This document shows positions 51,606 to 61,590 of a stretch of 64,000 bases of DNA, in pieces. Within the stretch, counting starts at the first letter, position 1. Each line of letters begins with the position of its first letter. Source of the DNA: G963677445 sp963678275 (lineage in GTDB: Bacteria > Bacteroidota > Ignavibacteria > Ignavibacteriales > Melioribacteraceae); assembly GCA_963678275.1 (NCBI GenBank), contig OY782765.1, positions 1,612,001 to 1,676,000 of the forward strand, given 5' to 3'. The position numbers and the translations under genes are program-made. The notes beneath the pieces were generated by a model, which did not search any database, had not been told where the DNA came from, and was given only the letters and a program-made list of their open reading frames with translations.

Positions 51606-53240
51606 TTATTGTGAAAGTATCATTTTTTTAACAAATATTTTATTACCGGCCGATAGTCTGTAAAAATAAACTCCACTCGAAAGTGAAGACCCATCGAATG
51701 ATATAGCATGTTTTCCTGACCGCATTTCGCCATTTACAAGGGTACTGACCTTTTCTCCGAGAACATTGAATACTGCCAGTTCTACCGGGCCTCCTTCTTT
51801 AAGAGTGAATTCAATTTTTGTAGCCGGATTAAAAGGATTGGGATAATTTTGTAAAAGAGAATATTCCACAGGTAAATCATTTTCCTTTATTCCGGTCGAG
51901 GGCGTTACTGTAAAAACTCCACTTTCAGAATAGTATTCAGGAAACTGACCATCTGAGATTTTGATCTTGCATTCAGAGGATGAAATATCCGGAGCAGTCC
52001 AGCTATAGCTGTTATTACCTGTCGGGATACTTTCATGAACAACGCTCCAGTTATCCCCGTTATCCGATGTAAATTCAATTTTTAAAGTTTCGGAATTCAG
52101 TGAAGACCATGTTAAATTGTATTGTGTATTACCTTCTATAGTCTCCCCGCCTGATGGCGAGGTAAGATTTAAATCAGGCGCCGGGACAATGGAGAAATCT
52201 GCCAAACTTTCATCCCAGATAAAAGGATCGCTCATATCACTTATTCTGATCCTGGCATTTTCTGTCTGGATATCGGGTATAGTCCATTGATATAATCCTG
52301 TATTACCCGCTAATCCCGATGACACCGGGCTCCAGTTGCCGCCCGAATCAACAGAATATTCTATTTTTACATTTTCGCCATTCCGGTTCAGCCACAAAAT
52401 ATCTCTCTCCCCCCCGGCAGGAAATATTTCTCCCCCGGTCGGCTGAAAGAGAGTTATCATAACCGGGTTAAGTTTAACATACTTTTCCAGACCGGGAACA
52501 TATATTTTGGGAATACCATAGTTTGAGAGGTCTATTGAAGCCGAAGGAGAATATTGCCTGACTATCCAGTTATCTTCAGCTATCCAGTAGGTATTCGGAA
52601 AATCGGCAATCAATACATAAAGGTTTGGAAAAGGAGGGGGTAACTCAAGTATATAATAAAGATTAACACTTACGGTAAATTTTTTGCAGGTAAAGTTTCC
52701 CACTTCTGTGGAGAGGAATTCATCTTCCTCCCTCTCGGTCGTAACCTCAATCCGGACCGGCACAGCCGCGGTGTCAAAGTTGATTGTTGTATCTGCCTGG
52801 AAAATTGTATCGGGCTGGCCGACTGAAGCGCTAAAGGGATACATGCCATACCAGTCATTATAACCGCGAAGCAGGTAGATAAGGCTGCTGTCCGGTATAA
52901 CGGCGGAATCAAGAAATGAAGGGAAATTGACATATTCGAATGCCGAGCCACCCTCAAATGAATAAAAAACAGAATCTGTATAATCTATGAAATCAACTGC
53001 TCCGGCAGGGGCCGTTTTGGACAACATCAGGTGTGACTGCCTGCCGTGAAACTGACCATCCGCCACCGCGAATGAATCCTTCTCGAGTATTGCCATATTC
53101 AGAATAGGAAAATTAAGTGAATCGAGAGGAGTAATTCTGTAATACCATGTATGCCCGGCTGAAGAGGGGAAATAATCGGATGCGTTCTGCGCCGAATAAA
53201 CAGATGTTATAATTACCAACAGAAAAAATATTTTTCTCAT
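51606..53240 (-). CDS. Secreted Ig-like repeat protein with T9SS sorting domain
   Basis: The 544-residue protein has a signal peptide (about 1-18, ending VYSAQ), an N-terminal domain of about 250 residues starting 'SDYFPSSAGHTWYYRI' that I do not assign, two beta-sandwich repeats of about 90 residues (GGEIFPAGGERDILWLNR... and GGETIEGNTQYNLTWSS..., each with 'VKIEYSVDSGGNWS'-type sequence), and a C-terminal T9SS sorting domain (LQNYPNPFNPATKIEFTLK ... SGVYFYRLSAGN ... KKMILSQ). Surface or extracellular; ligand unknown. The pepF-like gene follows 92 bases away. Confidence 0.87.
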   Translation of the reverse strand: MRKIFFLLVIITSVYSAQNASDYFPSSAGHTWYYRITPLDSLNFPILNMAILEKDSFAVADGQFHGRQSHLMLSKTAPAGAVDFIDYTDSVFYSFEGGSAFEYVNFPSFLDSAVIPDSSLIYLLRGYNDWYGMYPFSASVGQPDTIFQADTTINFDTAAVPVRIEVTTEREEDEFLSTEVGNFTCKKFTVSVNLYYILELPPPFPNLYVLIADFPNTYWIAEDNWIVRQYSPSASIDLSNYGIPKIYVPGLEKYVKLNPVMITLFQPTGGEIFPAGGERDILWLNRNGENVKIEYSVDSGGNWSPVSSGLAGNTGLYQWTIPDIQTENARIRISDMSDPFIWDESLADFSIVPAPDLNLTSPSGGETIEGNTQYNLTWSSLNSETLKIEFTSDNGDNWSVVHESIPTGNNSYSWTAPDISSSECKIKISDGQFPEYYSESGVFTVTPSTGIKENDLPVEYSLLQNYPNPFNPATKIEFTLKEGGPVELAVFNVLGEKVSTLVNGEMRSGKHAISFDGSSLSSGVYFYRLSAGNKIFVKKMILSQ

Positions 53241-53515
53241 ACCTGTTTCCTTTTTCTTTTTATCAAATTAATAAAAATTACTAAACATAAGTTCATCATA
53301 CAAGGTCTTTATTCCCGGATGTGATCAGGCACATTATAAATACAATACCTGTTAAGCCGACGATTAAGAGAATCTGAATTGCCGGCATTCTTATTATTTC
53401 CAAAAACTTTCAGTGAATTGTTCACTCATATTTTCAGGTAACCAAATAATTAGATTGAATTTTTCACCTGCCGGTATTAAGTTTTGACAATTCAAAAATT
53501 TACTTTAGGAAAAAA

Positions 53516-54010
53516 ATGAGCAGCATTTTTAAAGTCAAAAAAAAATTTGACCTTCGCACCCTTATAATTTCAGCGCTGATACCATTAGTCGTCGGATTTT
53601 TGATCGCTTTCCTTACACCCGACCAGGGAGCGATTTACGGATCACTAAATCTTCCCTCATTCGCCCCTCCCGGGTATGTTTTTGCCCCTGTCTGGACAAT
53701 ATTATATATACTTATGGGAATTTCAGCATATAGAATTCTGATGGTGGGGAAAACAGGAATAAATGTAAAACTTCAGATATATGTTTACGCGCTTCAGCTC
53801 GCGCTCAATTTTTTATGGTCTTTTCTATTTTTTACCTGGCAGTTGAGAGGACTTGCTCTTATAGAGATTATTTTCCTTCTGGTTTTTGTTTTGCTTACAA
53901 TGGCTCTCTTCAATAACCGGGACAAATTATCCGCCAAGCTGTTAATCCCTTACCTGTTATGGATTATTTATGCTACTGTATTAAATTTCTCGGTTTGGAA
54001 CCTCAATTAA
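53516..54010 (+). CDS. tspO: TspO/MBR family tryptophan-rich sensory protein
   Basis: The 164-residue protein with five membrane helices has the family core LPSFAPPGYVFAPVWTILYI (about 47-66), the helix 4-5 region with 'NFLWSFLFF', and 'WIIYATVLNFSVWNLN' at the end. TspO binds porphyrins and cholesterol-like ligands and acts in stress responses. The start at 53516 follows AGGAAAAA. It converges on the nuclease gene; a weak G/C hairpin lies between them. Confidence 0.92.
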   Translation: MSSIFKVKKKFDLRTLIISALIPLVVGFLIAFLTPDQGAIYGSLNLPSFAPPGYVFAPVWTILYILMGISAYRILMVGKTGINVKLQIYVYALQLALNFLWSFLFFTWQLRGLALIEIIFLLVFVLLTMALFNNRDKLSAKLLIPYLLWIIYATVLNFSVWNLN

Positions 54011-54017
54011 AATTTCA

Positions 54018-54050
54018 GGCGGCATAATAACATAATTGACGCCGCCGTTT
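54018..54050. terminator. Possible hairpin between convergent genes
   Basis: GGCGGC (54018-54023) pairs with GCCGCC (54041-54046) over a 17-base loop, followed by a weak T-rich run on the plus strand. It could end tspO transcription; the long loop makes this uncertain. Confidence 0.4.
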
Positions 54051-55705
54051 CATTTTATGATCTTTTTCTCAAGTTCCTCTTTTGAAGAATAATTTTCCAG
54101 GTAAAAAATGCTTACCCTCGTCCTGTTTTTAACCAGCCATGAAAGCATAATTTTCATTCTTTCGAGGTCCTTATCATCGATACCTTTGAAGAGATGTAGT
54201 GTCCCGCTGAAATAATCATCCAGAGCTGTTTCAAATAGTTTATCCTCATTCAGCGCCTTCCCTTTTATTATAACTTTTCCCTCAATAAGCAAAAGAAAGT
54301 CATCTTCCAAAGCGCCCCTTACTTTAATCAGCACCTTTGCTCTGTTAACCGGTTCAGCCAATATTGATGATCTGTTAAGCTGGTTCATAAGAAGGTTAAC
54401 CGTGTCCCTTACTTCAGCGGCCTGTTCATACTTCTGTTCTCCGGAAAGTATCTTCATTTTCTCAAGAAGCCTGTTTACCGCATACTGGTTGTTTCCTGAA
54501 AGAAAATCATAAACTTTGCACAACTCCTCTTTATACATTTCGGAATCCGCCCCATTTTCACAAGGAGCAATACAGCGTTTCAGATCCGCGAGATAACATC
54601 GTTTTCCTTTCCTGAAATCTTTTTCAGTGCATTCCCTGACGGCGAAAGTTTTATCGATAATATTCAGCATAGCCGCGGCAGTGTCCCTTTTGCTGTATGG
54701 CCCGAAATAGTCATTTCCGTCGAAGTCAAATTTTTGGGTCTGTCCGAGCTTCGGAAATTCCTGGGTTGTCGATACACGAATAAAATGACTGCCCGAATAC
54801 TTTTTGAGCATAGTATTCATAGGCGGTTTATGTTTCTTTATCAGTTCCGCTTCGGCTATCAGCGCGGTCAGTTCTGTGTTGGTCTCAATAAATCCAAGCC
54901 GCGAGGATTTTACCGATATTTTTTTTGCTTTCCGGGCGGCGCTTTCCGAGAAATAATTTTTTACCCTCCTTATCAGTGACTTTGCCTTGCCGATGTAATA
55001 AATTTTATCTTTGGCATTCTTAAAAAAGTAAACCCCCGGTCCGTCGGGCAGGCTCGCGAAATCACCGGCCAGTTTTTTTTTTGTAATCCTGTATCCCCCG
55101 CTCCTACCACCGGGTGTATTCTGGAAAGCGAGAAGTTCACCGAGGGTTTCAATATGATGTTCTTCCCGCAAAATATCAATCATTTTCAGCAATATTTTCG
55201 CTGTCACCAGCGCGTCGCCCAATGCGCGATGAACATTTTTGTGGACTACGGAAAGATGTGAGGTAACATTGCCGAGTGATTTACTGGGCAGCTCCGGGAA
55301 TAACCTCCTCGCGAGTTTAAGTGTGCATAACCCGGTATATCCCGGAAATTCAAAGCTGTTCCGCAGAAATTCTTCTCTCAGGAATCCGTGATCAAATGTA
55401 TAGTTATGCGCCGTTAATATCGAATGTCCGATAAAATCAGTTATCTCCGGAACAAAATTTTCAAAAGGAGGCTCATTAATGACATCTGCTGTTGTAATGC
55501 CAGTAATCCCTGTAATTACCGAAGGAACAGGGGCGCCGGGATTAATAAACTGCCGGTATGTTTTTTTTATCTCCAGATTTTTAACCTGCACCATACCTAT
55601 TTCAATCACACGATGATACCTGGCGGAAGTTCCGGTGGTCTCAACGTCAAGCACACAAAATTCCGCCTCTTCTATCGGAACAGATTTTATTTCCAGGTCT
55701 TTCAT
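54050..55705 (-). CDS. DEDDh exonuclease fused to GIY-YIG nuclease (UvrC N-half-like)
   Basis: The 551-residue protein has an N-terminal DnaQ-type 3'-5' exonuclease domain with VLDVETTG (catalytic Asp-Glu), HNYTFDHGFL and HRALGDALVT (the DEDDh set), then a UvrC-like GIY-YIG domain starting GPGVYFFKNAKDKIYYIGKAK (about 225-300), and a UVR-type helix pair around GEQKYEQAAEVRDTV (about 415-430). The RNase H-like C-terminal half of UvrC is missing, so it can make only the 3' incision. This domain pairing is known (for example the DnaQ-UvrC protein of mycobacteria) and is related to Cho. It overlaps meaB by four bases. Confidence 0.9.
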   Translation of the reverse strand: MKDLEIKSVPIEEAEFCVLDVETTGTSARYHRVIEIGMVQVKNLEIKKTYRQFINPGAPVPSVITGITGITTADVINEPPFENFVPEITDFIGHSILTAHNYTFDHGFLREEFLRNSFEFPGYTGLCTLKLARRLFPELPSKSLGNVTSHLSVVHKNVHRALGDALVTAKILLKMIDILREEHHIETLGELLAFQNTPGGRSGGYRITKKKLAGDFASLPDGPGVYFFKNAKDKIYYIGKAKSLIRRVKNYFSESAARKAKKISVKSSRLGFIETNTELTALIAEAELIKKHKPPMNTMLKKYSGSHFIRVSTTQEFPKLGQTQKFDFDGNDYFGPYSKRDTAAAMLNIIDKTFAVRECTEKDFRKGKRCYLADLKRCIAPCENGADSEMYKEELCKVYDFLSGNNQYAVNRLLEKMKILSGEQKYEQAAEVRDTVNLLMNQLNRSSILAEPVNRAKVLIKVRGALEDDFLLLIEGKVIIKGKALNEDKLFETALDDYFSGTLHLFKGIDDKDLERMKIMLSWLVKNRTRVSIFYLENYSSKEELEKKIIK

Positions 55706-56823
55706 AAATCTCCGCCCGACTTAAAGAATATCTCAAGCAATTCCTCGGCTGCCGCGGCGGGAAGTTTCTTTTCATTAATGATATCTTCACGCATTCCGGG
55801 AAGAAAATTTTTAATCTCGGGATGGTTATAAAATCTTCCTCTTAATTCATCCTCAATAAGCTTAAGCATCCATTCAACCGCCTGATCTTTTCGCTGTTCT
55901 TCGAATATACCTTCCGATTTGGTATGGCCGGTAAATTCTGTTATCACACTCCATAAATCATCGATGCCTTTATTATGCAGCGCGGAAGCTGTATGAGCTT
56001 TCGGATGCCATCCCCTTGTGTAGGGTTTCATATAATGAAGGGCGTTAGTGTAATCAGCTTTTGCTATATTAGCCGGTTTTTCATTATCACCGTCAGCTTT
56101 ATTTATCAAAACCGCGTCAGCCAGCTCCATCACTCCCCTTTTAATGCCCTGAAGTTCATCCCCTCCCCCGGGAATAAGTACGAGGAGAAAAAAGTCAACC
56201 ATCGATCTGACGGTAATCTCACTCTGCCCGACTCCGACAGTTTCAATCAAAATAGTATCATACCCGGCGGCTTCACATAGTAGCATCGTCTCACGGCTTT
56301 TCCTTGCAACACCGCCGAGGGTTCCGCCCGATGGAGATGGCCTTATAAAACAATTCTCTTCACGTGAAAGTTTTTCCATTCTCGTTTTATCGCCGAGAAT
56401 ACTTCCACGGGTGACGCTGCTGCTCGGATCGACGGTTAATACCGCGACTTTGTGCCCCTCCTTCAGCAGGTACATACCCAATGCTTCAATAAGGGTGCTC
56501 TTTCCGGCTCCCGGAACACCGGTAATCCCTATCCTTACAGATTTCCCCGAATGCTGAAAGACACCGTCAAGAACATTCCTGGCAAGTGTGTAATGATTTG
56601 GTGAATTGCTTTCTATAAGAGTTATCGCCCTGGCGAGAATATTCCTGTCCCCGGCGAGTATGCCATTAACAAATTCTTCAGGAGACAACTGCTTTCTCTT
56701 TTTAATCGCGTTTTTCTGAGGGCCCGATTCTCTTTTTTCTTTACCTTTTACAACCCGGACAGCAAATTCCTGCCCGGCATTTTCTGGCGCCCAGTCTGGT
56801 TTATAACTATTATTTTCTGACAT
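55702..56823 (-). CDS. meaB: Methylmalonyl-CoA mutase-associated GTPase MeaB
   Basis: The 373-residue G3E-family GTPase protects and reloads the B12-dependent mutase. It shows the Walker A GVPGAGKSTLIEALG (about 99-113), LTVDPSSSVTRGSILGDKTRM in the switch region, IETVGVGQSE and the guanine-specificity INKADGD. The N-terminal helical extension and C-terminal dimerisation helices fit MeaB. It is encoded 180 bases after mutB on the same strand, separated by a terminator, so probably partly independent. Confidence 0.95.
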   Translation of the reverse strand: MSENNSYKPDWAPENAGQEFAVRVVKGKEKRESGPQKNAIKKRKQLSPEEFVNGILAGDRNILARAITLIESNSPNHYTLARNVLDGVFQHSGKSVRIGITGVPGAGKSTLIEALGMYLLKEGHKVAVLTVDPSSSVTRGSILGDKTRMEKLSREENCFIRPSPSGGTLGGVARKSRETMLLCEAAGYDTILIETVGVGQSEITVRSMVDFFLLVLIPGGGDELQGIKRGVMELADAVLINKADGDNEKPANIAKADYTNALHYMKPYTRGWHPKAHTASALHNKGIDDLWSVITEFTGHTKSEGIFEEQRKDQAVEWMLKLIEDELRGRFYNHPEIKNFLPGMREDIINEKKLPAAAAEELLEIFFKSGGDL

Positions 56824-56839
56824 TTATTATCTCAGGAGT

Positions 56840-56940
56840 TTCTAACTTTTTTAATCCTTCCACACCTATTAACGACTCCCCTCTCCTTGATAAGGAGAGG
56901 GGTTGGGGGTGAGGTTGAAGACAATTCTACAATCTAATGC
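56840..56940. repeat. Short G/C-rich inverted repeat
   Basis: CCCCTCTCCTTGATAAGGAGAGGGG (56879-56904 region) is a palindrome next to GTTGGGGGTGAGGTTG. It has no T-run and resembles dispersed non-coding repeats common in environmental Bacteroidota-type genomes. I attach no function. Confidence 0.5.
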
Positions 56941-56949
56941 AATTATCTA

Positions 56950-56986
56950 CAAAAAACCCCCTCCCCGAATTCCGGGAAGAGGGTTA
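56950..56986 (-). terminator. Intrinsic terminator after mutB
   Basis: Stem AACCCTCTTCCCG/CGGGGAGGGGGTT with a small A/T loop (56955-56985) followed by six T on the minus strand. It begins about 20 bases beyond the mutB stop. Confidence 0.88.
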
Positions 56987-57004
56987 TAAATATAATAAAT
57001 ATAT

Positions 57005-59182
57005 CTAAGCGAAACGCTTATTTATTTCATCCATTATTTTTACGCCCGCTTCCGGAATTTTTGTTCCCGGTCCGAAGATCGCGGCGGCGCCATGTTCATA
57101 GAGGAAATCATAATCCTGTGAGGGAATAACACCTCCGCAGATTACAATTATATCCTCCCGGCCATTTTTCTTCAGTTCTTCAACGAGCTGTGGCAGAAGA
57201 GTTTTATGTCCGGCTGCCAGTGAGCTCATCCCTACGCAGTGGACATCATTTTCAACCGCCTGGCGGGCAGTTTCTTCCGGAGTCTGGAAAAGAGGGCCGA
57301 CATCGACGTCAAATCCCATATCGGCGTAGGCTGTAGCAACAACTTTTGCGCCCCGGTCATGGCCATCCTGTCCCATTTTAGCAATCATAATACGTGGACG
57401 GCGTCCTTCATTCACGGCAAATTCATCTGTCATATCTCTTACTTTGTTCAGGACGACATCTTCACTCTGCGAGTATTCACTGCTGTAAACGCCGGAGATT
57501 GTCCTCGTCTGCGCCTGGTATCTTCCGCTCGATTTTTCAATTGCCATTGATATTTCTCCAAGTGTGGCTCTCGCTCTCGCCGCGTTTACCGATAATTCGA
57601 GAAGATTTCCTTCGCCGGTTTCAGCCGAGTTCGCCAGCGCTCCGAGCCATTTATTTACTTCATCTTCATTTCTGTTCTGTTTGGTCTGCTGTATCCTTTT
57701 TATCTGTGAAAGCCTTACAGCGGTATTATCCACTTCAAGTATTTCAATCGGGTCTTCCTTTTCAAGCCTGTGTTTATTGACGCCGACAATAGTTTCTTTG
57801 CCCGAATCAATATGCGCCTGCCTGCGGGCCGAAGCTTCCTCAATCCTCATCTTCGGGATGCCCGCTTCTATTGCTTTGGTCATACCGCCATAAGATTCAA
57901 CTTCAAGGATATGTTCCCAGCCTTTTTTAAGGAGAGCGTCTGTAAGAGCTTCAACATAATATGAACCTGCCCAGGGATCGATAACCTTCGTGATCATTGT
58001 TTCATCCTGCAGGTATAACTGGGTGTTTCTCGCGATACGGGCAGAAAAATCTGTCGGAAGCGCGATAGCTTCATCAAGTGAGTTGGTATGCAGCGACTGT
58101 GTATGTCCCAGCGCCGCGGCCATAGCTTCGATGCATGTTCTGGCAACGTTGTTGAAGGGGTCCTGCTCGGCGAGGCTCCAGCCCGATGTCTGCGAGTGTG
58201 TGCGCAAAGACATCGATTTAGGATTTTTCGGATTGAACTGTTTCAGCAGTTTCGCCCAGATCAGTCTTGCCGCGCGCATTTTCGCAACTTCCATAAAATA
58301 GTTCATTCCCTGCGCCCAGAAGAATGATATACGGGGCGCGAATAAGTCTACATCCAATCCCGCATTAATTCCTGTTCTGATATATTCCAGACCATCGGCC
58401 AGTGTATAGGCCATTTCCAGGTCGGCGGTCGCTCCCGCTTCCTGCATGTGGTAACCTGAAACGCTGATACTGTTGAATTTAGGCATATTTTCAGATGTAA
58501 AACGGAATATATCCCCGATAATTTTCATCGACATAGCGGGGGGATAAATATATGTGTTTCTTACCATATACTCTTTAAGAATGTCATTCTGGATTGTCCC
58601 TGTCAGCAGTTCGGGAGCTACTCCCTGCTCTTCCGCGGTGACAATATAAAAAGCCATTACGGGCAAAACCGCGCCATTCATGGTCATTGAAACAGACATC
58701 TTATCAAGGGGTATCTGATCGAATAAAATTTTCATATCCTCTACTGAATCGATAGCCACACCCGCCTTACCAACATCACCGACAACACGGTTATGGTCAG
58801 AATCATAGCCCCTGTGAGTTGCGAGATCAAACGCGACTGAAAGCCCTCTCTGACCCGCGGCGAGATTCCTGCGGTAAAAGGCGTTGCTTTCTTCAGCGGT
58901 GGAAAATCCGGCGTACTGCCTGACTGTCCAGGGCCTGCCGACATACATCGAGCTATAAGGACCGCGTAGAAATGGAGGCATGCCCGAAACATAATCGAGA
59001 TGGGATTTATCTTTTATATCATCACCTGTGTACAATGGTTTTACATCAATCTGCTCCATTGTTTTCCAGACAAATTCTTCGAAGTCTTTTCCGGTTTCGG
59101 CTTTAAATTTTTCTTTCCACTCCTCATAGGAGCCCTTTCCGGAACCGGTATCAAGTTTTATTTTACTGAATTCAGGTTTCAT
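57005..59182 (-). CDS. mutB: Methylmalonyl-CoA mutase large (catalytic, alpha) subunit
   Basis: The 725-residue B12 enzyme interconverts methylmalonyl-CoA and succinyl-CoA. The TIM barrel has GRPWTVRQYAGFSTAEESN, FDLATHRGYDSDH and LRTHSQTSGWSL, and the C-terminal cobalamin domain has the intact base-off motif GQDGHDRGAKV (the His ligand) with GLLFQTPEE-like 'GPLFQTPEETA'. It starts within the end of mutA by four bases (ATGA), giving the usual mutA-mutB pairing. Together with MeaB it feeds propionyl-CoA carbon into the citric acid cycle, or runs in reverse to make propionate. Confidence 0.97.
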   Translation of the reverse strand: MKPEFSKIKLDTGSGKGSYEEWKEKFKAETGKDFEEFVWKTMEQIDVKPLYTGDDIKDKSHLDYVSGMPPFLRGPYSSMYVGRPWTVRQYAGFSTAEESNAFYRRNLAAGQRGLSVAFDLATHRGYDSDHNRVVGDVGKAGVAIDSVEDMKILFDQIPLDKMSVSMTMNGAVLPVMAFYIVTAEEQGVAPELLTGTIQNDILKEYMVRNTYIYPPAMSMKIIGDIFRFTSENMPKFNSISVSGYHMQEAGATADLEMAYTLADGLEYIRTGINAGLDVDLFAPRISFFWAQGMNYFMEVAKMRAARLIWAKLLKQFNPKNPKSMSLRTHSQTSGWSLAEQDPFNNVARTCIEAMAAALGHTQSLHTNSLDEAIALPTDFSARIARNTQLYLQDETMITKVIDPWAGSYYVEALTDALLKKGWEHILEVESYGGMTKAIEAGIPKMRIEEASARRQAHIDSGKETIVGVNKHRLEKEDPIEILEVDNTAVRLSQIKRIQQTKQNRNEDEVNKWLGALANSAETGEGNLLELSVNAARARATLGEISMAIEKSSGRYQAQTRTISGVYSSEYSQSEDVVLNKVRDMTDEFAVNEGRRPRIMIAKMGQDGHDRGAKVVATAYADMGFDVDVGPLFQTPEETARQAVENDVHCVGMSSLAAGHKTLLPQLVEELKKNGREDIIVICGGVIPSQDYDFLYEHGAAAIFGPGTKIPEAGVKIMDEINKRFA

Positions 59183-61347
59183 TTTATCACTCCTGTTTTT
59201 TTCAACAATCCGGAAAGTATTTTATAAACATCGGCGCCAAGGAAAATAAACTCATCGACACCAGCTTCTTTGTGGGCTTCAACCTGGTCTTTGGGATAAC
59301 CGGCAAGCACCACTGTGGCATCCCCCTTTTTATCTTTTATCAATTTTACCAGCGCCGGAACAATTTCAGGATAGGTATCATCTGTTGAGCAGATAACGGT
59401 TATTTCATTTCCGGAGGCGAGGAAAGCGTCAGCGGCTTCTTCCGGAGTTTTGAATCCGGCGGGATATGTTACGTCAAAACCGCCAGCCTCAAAAAATCCC
59501 CTCGAAAAATCAGCTCTCCCTTTATGCTGTTTTAAAGAACCCATATTCGCCAGGAATATTCCGGGGGCTTTACCTGTTTCTTTTTTATAAAAGGCGGAGG
59601 CGTCTCTCAATTCTTCAAACGGTTCGGACGCCCGTGTAAATTTCAGCGGAATCACACAAACAGGATTTCCGGCATCCGGCCTTACAGCTTTGCTTATTTC
59701 GCCAATCGTGCCGCCGGTAATAATTATTTCACTTCCTTTTTCAATCAATCCTTCACCACCCGCGTCAACAAGTTCCTGGAGTTTTTCAAGCACCTGCTGG
59801 TGTTTGGTATTGTCTCCGCTTGTTCTGAATTTCTGCAGATATTCCGAGCGCATCCTGTAAAATTTGTCATGATCCACCATGCGTTTTTCTTTTTTAACTT
59901 CCGTAAGATTCGCGTACATGTTGGTCCCGACAATAACTCTTTTTCTTTTGGCAATCTCTTTATTTCTCTGCGCGTTTACAGTCTCAATTTCACTCTGTGG
60001 AAAGTTATCGCGAAGAGCCTGAATTATTCCCCCCAGGTCATCAATTTTCCCTGTCAGTTCCCATGTTTTTTCAGCCACTTCCTCAGTCAGTTTTTCGACA
60101 TAATATGAGCCCCCCACGGGATCAATAAGATTATTCAGGTGTGATTCTTCATTCAGGATAATCTGTGTATTTCTCGATATTCTTCTGCTGAATTCATCGG
60201 GCAGGCCGAATACTTCATCAAAAGCGTTGGTATGCATCGAATCAACACCACCCACAACCGCGGAAAATGCTTCCGTTGTGGTTCTAAGCATATTCACATA
60301 AGGATCATATTCAGTCTGGCTGAATTTTGAAGTTTCAGCGTGAACTTTCATCGCCGGGATATCATTAACTCCGAAGGCTTTCATGATGTTTGTCCAGATC
60401 AGACGAGCCGCCCTGAATTTGGCTATCTCCATAAAATAAAAAGTGCCGGTTCCGAATGTGAATCTCATCGATGACGCGATATCTTTTATATCTTTTCCCT
60501 TTTCAGAAAGATTTTTCAGGTATTCAATAGCGGTCGCCATTGAGAAGGCGAGTTCCTGAACCGCGCTCGCTCCGGCATTATGCCAGACAGCTCCATTTAT
60601 ACCGATTGTTCTTAAACCCGGCGCGTTTGTTTTTGCCCAGTCCAGCACAGTATTCATTTCGCTGAACGCCGTCTCCTCCGAAACCGGCAGTTCACCATTT
60701 TCGGCTAGCCATGAAACCGGATCGGCTTCAATGCTTCCTTTCAGTTTGCTGATATCTTTATTAGAATTCTTAAGCCAGGCGTTAAATACAGATATAAATG
60801 GCAGCGCCGAGAATCCCGCTTTTACATAAATCGGGTATTTCTCCAGATCGATATCTTTCAGCGCTCTGTTCAGACTCCTGTATGCGGAAACTGAAATACC
60901 GCCTTTACCGACAATTTCTTTCCCGGCGTAATCAGCGTCAAGTCCCATTTGTGTGGCTTTATCAAGGGTAAGACTAATCGCGGTCTGTCCCCTTTCAAGA
61001 TCATGTTTAAGGGCCGCGTTAAATTCTTCCGCGTCGGCGTAAGGAATATTCTGGCATACTTCCCATTCTTTACCCCGATAACCTGAGGCAGTGAAACCGC
61101 GAACAAAACTGCCCGTTCCCGGCAGTTCATCCTTAAATTTAATATCCTCAATATCACCTCTTGTATAAAGAGGATTAAGTTTAATATCTTCTAAAGTTTT
61201 AGTAACAAGTTTTTTTTCAAAAGGCACCCCTTTCAGGTCCTTTTCAGCTACTTTTTTCCACTCTTCATATGTTGGAGGGGTAAAATCGGCCGCAAGATTC
61301 AACTGCTCTTCCAGCTTAAATTCCCCGCTTTTATTTTCACTTTCCAT
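59179..61347 (-). CDS. mutA: Methylmalonyl-CoA mutase small (beta) subunit
   Basis: The 722-residue non-catalytic partner of MutB. It shows the same fold with diverged barrel motifs (YADAEEFNAAL, LRTHAETSKFS-like 'KVHAETSKFSQTEYD') and a cobalamin-domain remnant NMGSLKQHKGRADF in which the B12-coordinating DxHxxG is lost, as expected for the beta subunit. I start it at the ATG at 61347, with TTGGAG about ten bases upstream; a frame ten codons longer exists. It opens the mut operon. No B12 riboswitch is evident upstream. Confidence 0.95.
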   Translation of the reverse strand: MESENKSGEFKLEEQLNLAADFTPPTYEEWKKVAEKDLKGVPFEKKLVTKTLEDIKLNPLYTRGDIEDIKFKDELPGTGSFVRGFTASGYRGKEWEVCQNIPYADAEEFNAALKHDLERGQTAISLTLDKATQMGLDADYAGKEIVGKGGISVSAYRSLNRALKDIDLEKYPIYVKAGFSALPFISVFNAWLKNSNKDISKLKGSIEADPVSWLAENGELPVSEETAFSEMNTVLDWAKTNAPGLRTIGINGAVWHNAGASAVQELAFSMATAIEYLKNLSEKGKDIKDIASSMRFTFGTGTFYFMEIAKFRAARLIWTNIMKAFGVNDIPAMKVHAETSKFSQTEYDPYVNMLRTTTEAFSAVVGGVDSMHTNAFDEVFGLPDEFSRRISRNTQIILNEESHLNNLIDPVGGSYYVEKLTEEVAEKTWELTGKIDDLGGIIQALRDNFPQSEIETVNAQRNKEIAKRKRVIVGTNMYANLTEVKKEKRMVDHDKFYRMRSEYLQKFRTSGDNTKHQQVLEKLQELVDAGGEGLIEKGSEIIITGGTIGEISKAVRPDAGNPVCVIPLKFTRASEPFEELRDASAFYKKETGKAPGIFLANMGSLKQHKGRADFSRGFFEAGGFDVTYPAGFKTPEEAADAFLASGNEITVICSTDDTYPEIVPALVKLIKDKKGDATVVLAGYPKDQVEAHKEAGVDEFIFLGADVYKILSGLLKKTGVIK

Positions 61348-61455
61348 TAAAAGAAACTCCAATGAAATTTTATTCAAAATGAATTTAAAATATCATCTAA
61401 ACTTAAGAAATTTTACAGTTGTAAACCGTAATTTACCCCATTTTTCATCATTTTT

Positions 61456-61480
61456 GTAGGACAGAATTGCATTCTGTCCC
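61456..61480. repeat. GGACAG palindrome (REP-like)
   Basis: TGTAGGACAGAATTGCATTCTGTCC is a variant of the palindromes in the adjacent tandem array, separated from it by about 110 bases of unrelated sequence. Confidence 0.75.
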
Positions 61481-61590
61481 CCCTGTCGAGATAACACGCA
61501 GCCTAATAAAAAGCCTCCCATCCGGCACAACTTACTTAAACACAACATGGCGCGGACAGATTGATGAACTTCCGCGCCGAAAAATCTTGC

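Noticed and set aside
61378..61460. Possible cobalamin riboswitch before the B12-dependent mutase genes
   Set aside because: The leader is too short and I find no B12-box-like sequence.
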